Source of the DNA: Bacteroidota bacterium
GTDB taxonomy: Bacteria; Bacteroidota; Bacteroidia; Bacteroidales; F082
Length of the DNA: 64,000 nucleotides
NCBI GenBank assembly: GCA_016715945.1
Contig: JADJXJ010000001.1
Span: 1,984,001 to 2,048,000 of the forward strand
Reading direction: 5' to 3'
Part shown: positions 58,532 through 64,000 of the stretch, piece by piece
How the letters are laid out: the number at the start of each line of letters is the position of its first letter
Numbering within the stretch: position 1 is the first letter of the stretch
Program-made: the position numbers and the translations under genes
Notes under the pieces: model-generated
The model's database searches: none
Told to the model about the DNA's origin: nothing
What the model saw: only the letters and a program-made list of their open reading frames with translations

Positions 58532-60418
58532 ATGAAAACTTATCAACTGACCGACTGGCTCCCCATCACCAAAAAAGAAGTGGAAATGCGCGGATGGGAC
58601 TACGTGGATGTGGTGCTCATCACGGGCGATGCCTATGTAGATCATCCGGCCTTTGGCGCTGCAGTGATCGGACGCATCATCGAAAAGGAAGGTTTCAGGG
58701 TGGCACTGGTGCCCCAGCCCAACTGGCAGGACGACCTGCGCGACTTTAAAAAGTTTGGCCGGCCCAGGTTGTTTTTTGGCGTCACCTCGGGAAATATGGA
58801 CTCGATGGTGAATCATTACACCGCCAACAAAAGGTTGCGCTCCACCGACGCTTATACGCCCGGTGGCAAAGCCGGCTTCCGGCCGGATTACGCTACTATT
58901 GTTTACAGCAAGATAATCAAGCAGTTATACCCGGATGTGCCAGTGGTGCTGGGCGGGGTAGAAGCATCGCTGCGCAGGGTGACCCATTACGATTATTGGT
59001 CGGACCGGCTCAAGCCCAGCATTTTGGTGGAGTCGGGGGCTGATATTGGCATCTACGGCATGGGCGAGCTGGCGCTGATTGAAGTGCTGCATGCCCTGGC
59101 CGCAGGCACACCTGTAAGCGAACTGACCCATGTGAAGCAGACTTTTTTCCTGAGGGATAAAAACCAACCCGCTCCGGCCTCGCCCTGGGGCGACATCCAT
59201 CTGGCTTCGCATGAGCAATGCCTGGCCGACAAAAAGTCGTATGCCGGCAACTTCAGGCACATCGAACAGGAATCGAACAAGATACATGCTGCCAGGCTGA
59301 TGCAGGAAGTGGGCGACAAAGTGCTGTTTATCAACCCGCCATTTCCCACCTTCACGGAGCAGCAGATGGACTCGTTTTTCGACCTGCCATACACCCGCAA
59401 GCCACATCCCAAATACGAGAAAAGGGGCGAGATACCTGCCTATGTGATGATCAGGCATTCGGTGAACATGCACAGGGGATGTTTCGGCGGATGCAGCTTT
59501 TGCACCATTTCGGCACACCAGGGCAAATTTGTGGCCAGCCGCAGCAAAGAGTCGATCATGCGCGAGGTGGAACAAATCACGCAGATGGACGATTTCAAGG
59601 GCTACATCAGCGACCTGGGCGGTCCTTCGGGCAATATGTACAAGATGAAAGGCAAGCACCAGCAGATCTGCGACAACTGCAAACGGCCCAGCTGCATCTT
59701 CCCCAGCATCTGCAGCAATCTGGACACCAACCACAAGCCCATGCTTGAGATTTACCGGGAGGTGGACAGCCATCCAAAAGTGAAAAAAGCTTTTGTCAGT
59801 TCCGGCCTACGCTACGACCTCTTTCTGACCGACGACCCTGAAAAAGACAAAGCCATGGGCTACTCTGAATACCTCCGCCAGCTGGTCAGCCGGCACGTGA
59901 GTGGTCGGCTCAAGGTGGCCCCGGAACATACCAGCGACCAGGTGCTCAAGGCCATGCGCAAACCCTCGTTCAAACTGTTCTACAAACTCAAAGAAAAGTT
60001 TGACCAGATCAACAAGGAAGAAGGACTGAAACAACAGCTCATCCCCTATTTTATTTCGAGCCATCCCGAATGCACCCTCGAAGACATGGCCCAGCTGGCT
60101 GCCGACACCAAAGCGCTGGGTTTCAGACTTGAGCAGGTACAGGATTTCACCCCAACCCCTATGACTGTAGCTACCGTGATCTATTATTCGGGCTACGACC
60201 CCTACACCCTCAAGCCAGTGTTTACGGCACGCAAACCGGAAGAAAAGAAAGCACAGCAAAAGTTCTTCTTTTGGTACAAAAAAGAAAACCAGGCCTGGAT
60301 ACGCAATGTGCTTGAGAAAAACGGGCGCCACGACCTGATCCGTCAATTGCTGACCTCACCTACCCCAAACCCCTCATGGAAGAAGAAGGAAATCAGACCA
60401 AAAGGAAAGAACTCCTGA
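58532..60418 (+). CDS. YgiQ-family radical SAM protein
   Basis: The 628-residue product has an N-terminal UPF0313-type domain (about 20-270) and a radical SAM domain with the [4Fe-4S] Cys triad at 'HRGCFGGCSFC' (Cys317, Cys321, Cys324). A second Cys group ('CDNCKRPSCIFPSIC') lies about 55 residues later, and 'KVAPEHTSDQVLKAM' with 'PYFISSHPECTLEDM' are family features. The reaction is not known for this family. The length agrees with other members. The end overlaps the next gene by 43 bases. Confidence 0.93.
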   Translation: MKTYQLTDWLPITKKEVEMRGWDYVDVVLITGDAYVDHPAFGAAVIGRIIEKEGFRVALVPQPNWQDDLRDFKKFGRPRLFFGVTSGNMDSMVNHYTANKRLRSTDAYTPGGKAGFRPDYATIVYSKIIKQLYPDVPVVLGGVEASLRRVTHYDYWSDRLKPSILVESGADIGIYGMGELALIEVLHALAAGTPVSELTHVKQTFFLRDKNQPAPASPWGDIHLASHEQCLADKKSYAGNFRHIEQESNKIHAARLMQEVGDKVLFINPPFPTFTEQQMDSFFDLPYTRKPHPKYEKRGEIPAYVMIRHSVNMHRGCFGGCSFCTISAHQGKFVASRSKESIMREVEQITQMDDFKGYISDLGGPSGNMYKMKGKHQQICDNCKRPSCIFPSICSNLDTNHKPMLEIYREVDSHPKVKKAFVSSGLRYDLFLTDDPEKDKAMGYSEYLRQLVSRHVSGRLKVAPEHTSDQVLKAMRKPSFKLFYKLKEKFDQINKEEGLKQQLIPYFISSHPECTLEDMAQLAADTKALGFRLEQVQDFTPTPMTVATVIYYSGYDPYTLKPVFTARKPEEKKAQQKFFFWYKKENQAWIRNVLEKNGRHDLIRQLLTSPTPNPSWKKKEIRPKGKNS

Positions 60419-61188
60419 AAGCCGGCCTCTTTTCGGCCTCGCTTTTTCTGATCACCTACTTTGCCGTGTTGTTTATCACAGGGCTTTCGCAGCTCTACAT
60501 CGCCTACGACTTCGACATACCGGCCACCTTCTATTTGCAGGGTACAATTTTTCACATTGAGGATAACGATCAGCTTTGGACGCGCGATGCCCTGACCAGT
60601 GTGCTGCTGGCCGTTCCGGTGAGCAGTTTTGTGGTGAGCATGAGTGCCCTGTTTGCTTTCATTGTCCGGAAACAAAAATCGGAGCTCGTACTGTTGGCTA
60701 CCCTCTGGCTGTTGCTGCAATCTTTCAACATGACCTTCGGGCTGATCAGCGAAAACCTGATTACCCAAACCGGACTGGCCAGGGTTGCCCGGCTGCAGGG
60801 CCTCAGCCAGGGCGCATTTATAATAACCGTCGGCCTGGCATGCTATTTTATGATACAGTTTGGGATGTTCACTGGCAGGCTGATGCTGGCGCATGTGCCA
60901 CACACGCTGCGCACCCATCGGTACATGACCGCACTGGTGGTTTTCATCATTCCCTGGCTGGCCGGCAACGCGCTGGTACTTGCCCTGAACGGGGAGCCTC
61001 CCGGCCTAAAAGATATGTTCGTAAAGGCGATGATGGGTATCATGCTCATCCCAGCCTTTATGGTAAAACTACCCCCCAAAGAACCCACCGCGAAGTCACC
61101 AGCTTACCTCATGTGGCTGATGGTATTAACCAGCATGGTTGTGGTGTGGTTATCTGTGGTCGTGCTGAAACGCGGCATCAGTTTCTGA
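60376..61188 (+). CDS. hypothetical integral membrane protein
   Basis: The 270-residue product has about seven hydrophobic segments: 'LFLITYFAVLFITGLSQLYIA', 'ALTSVLLAVPVSSFVVSMSALFAF', 'ELVLLATLWLLLQSFNMTFG', 'AFIITVGLACYFMIQFGMF', 'MTALVVFIIPWLAGNALVLAL', 'AMMGIMLIPAFMV' and 'LMWLMVLTSMVVVWLSVVVL'. The N-terminus is Lys/Glu-rich and cytoplasmic. There is no conserved motif that I recognise. The start lies 43 bases inside the ygiQ-like gene, so they are transcribed together. Function unknown. Confidence 0.8.
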   Translation: MEEEGNQTKRKELLKAGLFSASLFLITYFAVLFITGLSQLYIAYDFDIPATFYLQGTIFHIEDNDQLWTRDALTSVLLAVPVSSFVVSMSALFAFIVRKQKSELVLLATLWLLLQSFNMTFGLISENLITQTGLARVARLQGLSQGAFIITVGLACYFMIQFGMFTGRLMLAHVPHTLRTHRYMTALVVFIIPWLAGNALVLALNGEPPGLKDMFVKAMMGIMLIPAFMVKLPPKEPTAKSPAYLMWLMVLTSMVVVWLSVVVLKRGISF

Positions 61189-61272
61189 ACAAGAAACACC
61201 GTTTACTTGAAATGCGGTGAAATGCCGTACTTTGTGGTTACTTTCGGAACACTAATCCTAAACCAAACTATA

Positions 61273-64000
61273 ATGATGAAATTAAAAGCTTTAAAGATTT
61301 TTGCGCGTCTGCTTGCGATTGCCCTGATTGTGCATCTGGCCATGCCGATGCTGGCGCAACGTGGCCGGCAGACAGCTGCTGCTTCCGACACCCTGAAGGG
61401 CAGCACCTTTGCGGGCCTGAAATGGCGTGGCATTGGTCCGGCCTTTACGTCCGGCAGGGTTTCGACCATAGCTGTAAACCCCAACAATCCAAGCGAGTAT
61501 TATGTGGGCGCCGGATCGGGTCACATCTGGAAAACGGTGAACAACGGCACCACTTTCAGCCCGGTGTTCGACAATTACGGCGCATATGCCATTGGCTACA
61601 TTGCCATCGACCCCAACAACACCAATGTGGTGTGGGCAGGCACGGGCGAAAACACCCACCAGCGTGCCCTTGGCTATGGCAATGGGGTGTATCGCTCGGA
61701 CGATGGCGGCCGCAGCTGGAAAAACATGGGACTGAAAGAGTCGCGGCAAATAGGTAAGATCATCATCGATCCGCGCAACTCGGATGTGGTGTATGTGGCT
61801 GCCGAGGGTTCGGTATGGGGGCCGGGTGGCGAACGTGGCCTGTATAAAACCACCGACGGCGGAAAGACCTGGGAACGTGTGCTTTACATCAGCGAAAACA
61901 CAGGCGTGAACCATATCACCATGGATCCGCGCAATCCGGATGTGCTGTATGCCACTTCGGAGCAGCGCCGCAGGCACTTCTTCACCAAGATAGGCGGCGG
62001 GCCTGAGTCGGCAGTGTATAAAACCACCGACGGTGGCAAAACCTGGAACAAACTGACCAGCGGCCTGCCCTCAGGTCATGTAGGCGGAGGGTCAATTGAA
62101 GTGTCGCCGGCCAATCCCGACATCGTTTACTTCATTGTGGAGGCTGCCGACGGTCAGGGAGGCTTCTACCGCTCGACCAACCGGGGTGCCTCCTGGGCCA
62201 AAATGAGCGATTACACCTCCAGCGGACAGTATTTCAACATCATCGTGCCCGACCCGGTGAATCCGGACAAGGTTTATTCGCTCGATGTGGTCTCGAAAGT
62301 GACTACCGATGGCGGAAAGACCTGGAAAAATATCGGGCTCAACAAACGTCATGTGGACGACCACTGCATGTGGATTGACCCTCGCGACACCCGCCACTGG
62401 ATCATCGGAGGCGACGGCGGTTTGTATGAAACCTTCGACGAAGGCGAACATTATGTGTTCAAAAGCAACCTGCCCATCACCCAGTTCTACCGGGTGAATG
62501 TGGATAATACCGAGCCTTTTTACTGGGTGTATGGCGGCACGCAGGACAACAACAGCATGGGTGGTCCTTCGCGCAACACCAGCAGTGCAGGTGTGACCAG
62601 CGACGAATGGATTGTGACCCTGGGCGGCGACGGTTTCTGGCAGGCCATCGAAGCTGACAACCCCAACATCGTTTATTCCGCTTACCAGTACGGCAACATC
62701 TTCCGCTACGACAAAGCCAGCGGCGAACGCATAAAAATCAAACCCGAGCCGGGGAAAGACGAGCTGCACTACCGTTGGAACTGGGATGCCCCCTTCATCC
62801 TGAGCAAACACCACAAAACCACCCTCTACATGGGTGCCGAAAGGCTGTTCCGCAGCAAAGACCGCGGCGACAGCTGGGAGACCATCAGTGGCGACCTGAC
62901 CCGCAACGAAGACCGCAACCAGTTCAAGGTGATGGACAAATACTGGCCTTCGAATGCCGTGGCCAAAGATGTGAGCACCTCGCAATGGGGCACCATCGTA
63001 TCGCTGGCCGAGTCGCCCGTTAAGCAGGGATTGCTCTATGTGGGAACTGACGACGGACTGATCCAGGTGACCGAAGACGACGGAGCTACCTGGCGCAAGA
63101 TCAGCAACTTTCCGGGCGTACCTGAATATACTTATGTGAGCGACATCTGCCCCTCGCGCTTCGATGAAAATGTGGTTTACGCCAGCTTCAACAACATCAA
63201 AAACGACGACTTCAAGCCTTACCTGCTGAAATCGACCGACAAGGGCCGCACCTGGGTATCGATAGCCGCAAACCTGCCAGACAACGGAACCGTTCATAGC
63301 ATTGCACAGGATTTTATCAATCCGGATCTGTTGTTTGTGGGCACGGAGTTTTCGTTCTTTTTCAGCGTGGACGGAGGCAGAACCTGGGTGAAACACAATG
63401 CAGGCCTGCCCGACATCCCCGTGCGCGACATTGCCATCCAGGAACGCGAGAGCGATCTGGTGCTGGCTACCTTTGGCCGTGGTTTTTACATTCTCGACAA
63501 TTACGATCCGCTGCGTCACATCACGGCCGATAAGCTTCGCCTGCAGGAAGCCATCCTTTTCCCGGTGCGCGATGCTTTGATGTATGTGGAACAAGGCGGC
63601 CGTTATGGCACGGGTTCGACCTATTTCACCGCACCCAATCCTGAATTTGGCGCAGTGTTTACCTACTATCTGAAAGAGGTGCCCAAAACCAAAAAGCAGA
63701 TCAGGCTCGAAAAAGAGAAAGAACTGTTCAGTAAATCGCAGCCCATTCCCCAGCCCGACAGGTCACAGCTGCGCGAGGAGGAAGACGAAATCGCACCTTA
63801 CCTCATCTTCACCATACGCGACGATAAAGGCGACATTGTGCGAAAACTCTATCACGAACCCCGCAAAGGCGTGAACCGTATCAATTGGAGGCTTCGTTAC
63901 GACCTGCCTGTCAACCGCATGGACGAAAAACCGGGCTTCAAACCTGCGCAAAACAATCCCGACGGCATGATGGTGGTACCGGGCAAATACACTGTGGAGC
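61273..64000 (+). CDS. VPS10/BNR-repeat secreted protein, runs off the window
   Basis: The frame is open from ATG 61273 to the window edge (909 codons). The signal peptide spans about the first 30 residues (through 'MPMLAQ'). The body is a long series of sortilin/VPS10-type beta-propeller blades: 'SDDGGRSWKNMG', 'TTDGGKTWERV', 'TTDGGKTWNKL', 'STNRGASWAKM', 'TTDGGKTWKNI', 'SKDRGDSWETI', 'TEDDGATWRKI', 'STDKGRTWVSI', 'SVDGGRTWVKH'. These Asp-box repeats are common in Bacteroidota secreted proteins annotated as glycosyl hydrolases, but a catalytic site is not evident. After about residue 760 a new domain starts with many Lys/Glu. Whether a T9SS domain follows is outside the window. Confidence 0.9.
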   Translation, partial: MMKLKALKIFARLLAIALIVHLAMPMLAQRGRQTAAASDTLKGSTFAGLKWRGIGPAFTSGRVSTIAVNPNNPSEYYVGAGSGHIWKTVNNGTTFSPVFDNYGAYAIGYIAIDPNNTNVVWAGTGENTHQRALGYGNGVYRSDDGGRSWKNMGLKESRQIGKIIIDPRNSDVVYVAAEGSVWGPGGERGLYKTTDGGKTWERVLYISENTGVNHITMDPRNPDVLYATSEQRRRHFFTKIGGGPESAVYKTTDGGKTWNKLTSGLPSGHVGGGSIEVSPANPDIVYFIVEAADGQGGFYRSTNRGASWAKMSDYTSSGQYFNIIVPDPVNPDKVYSLDVVSKVTTDGGKTWKNIGLNKRHVDDHCMWIDPRDTRHWIIGGDGGLYETFDEGEHYVFKSNLPITQFYRVNVDNTEPFYWVYGGTQDNNSMGGPSRNTSSAGVTSDEWIVTLGGDGFWQAIEADNPNIVYSAYQYGNIFRYDKASGERIKIKPEPGKDELHYRWNWDAPFILSKHHKTTLYMGAERLFRSKDRGDSWETISGDLTRNEDRNQFKVMDKYWPSNAVAKDVSTSQWGTIVSLAESPVKQGLLYVGTDDGLIQVTEDDGATWRKISNFPGVPEYTYVSDICPSRFDENVVYASFNNIKNDDFKPYLLKSTDKGRTWVSIAANLPDNGTVHSIAQDFINPDLLFVGTEFSFFFSVDGGRTWVKHNAGLPDIPVRDIAIQERESDLVLATFGRGFYILDNYDPLRHITADKLRLQEAILFPVRDALMYVEQGGRYGTGSTYFTAPNPEFGAVFTYYLKEVPKTKKQIRLEKEKELFSKSQPIPQPDRSQLREEEDEIAPYLIFTIRDDKGDIVRKLYHEPRKGVNRINWRLRYDLPVNRMDEKPGFKPAQNNPDGMMVVPGKYTVE

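Noticed and set aside
62092..63594. 500-codon minus-strand open frame opposite the VPS10 protein
   Set aside because: Antisense shadow of the Asp-box repeats; no signal or motif, while the plus strand has repeated domain features.

Overview
The window reads as the chromosome of a member of the Bacteroidota, probably a Bacteroidales-like lineage known only from sequence. The evidence is three proteins or protein remnants with type IX secretion (T9SS) C-terminal sorting domains, many genes preceded by the phylum's -7 promoter element TAnnTTTG, weak Shine-Dalgarno sequences, a PPi-type phosphofructokinase, and typical Bacteroidota housekeeping genes. I see no rRNA, tRNA, insertion sequence, phage or CRISPR array.

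Layout. (1) 1-9,634 is a block of secreted or lipid-anchored proteins that I do not recognise: a lipoprotein, a 1,156-residue secreted protein, a tight four-gene minus-strand operon (8,853 to 4,667) with CsgG/FlgT/LPP20-like features and one outer-membrane barrel, and a small secreted protein. (2) 9,644-16,832 is mostly ordinary: M14 carboxypeptidase, short-chain dehydrogenase, an odd thioredoxin-fold protein, panC and panD, an AglD-type membrane protein, rfaE2 and an RlmI-type methyltransferase. (3) 16,950-29,676 holds a T9SS subtilase, PPi-phosphofructokinase, a 2-hydroxyacid dehydrogenase with a TPR lipoprotein, an MMPL/RND exporter overlapping rfbA and followed by a polyprenyl synthase, and an ABC-F ATPase.

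(4) 29,760-45,191 is occupied by two giant minus-strand T9SS surface proteins. One carries five cohesin-like modules, divergent InlB repeats and cleaved-adhesin (choice-of-anchor J) domains. The other carries YDG repeats, many InlB-type repeats, one dockerin-like module and one cohesin-like module. Each is now split by a small cluster of single-base frameshifts: two near 32.1-32.4 kb and four near 42.45-42.69 kb. On either side of each cluster the frame stays open and the domain order makes sense, so each pair of reading frames is one gene of about 8.1 kb and 7.1 kb. Whether the breaks are assembly errors or real decay cannot be decided from the sequence.

(5) 45,192-46,282 is about 1.1 kb without a convincing gene. 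(6) 46,283-64,000 is housekeeping and metabolism: a DMT exporter, rplU-rpmA, serS followed by a lipoprotein, a TPR protein and rsmA, then on the minus strand rbfA, a methyltransferase and a LolC/E-like permease. After these come a beta-propeller phytase, an M20 amidohydrolase, an aldo/keto reductase, a YgiQ radical SAM enzyme, an unknown membrane protein and a large VPS10/BNR-repeat secreted protein that runs off the end.

The best candidates for something undescribed are the four-gene envelope operon with its secreted neighbours, and the adjacent giant cohesin/dockerin-bearing T9SS proteins, which could form a surface complex with no cellulase attached to it.
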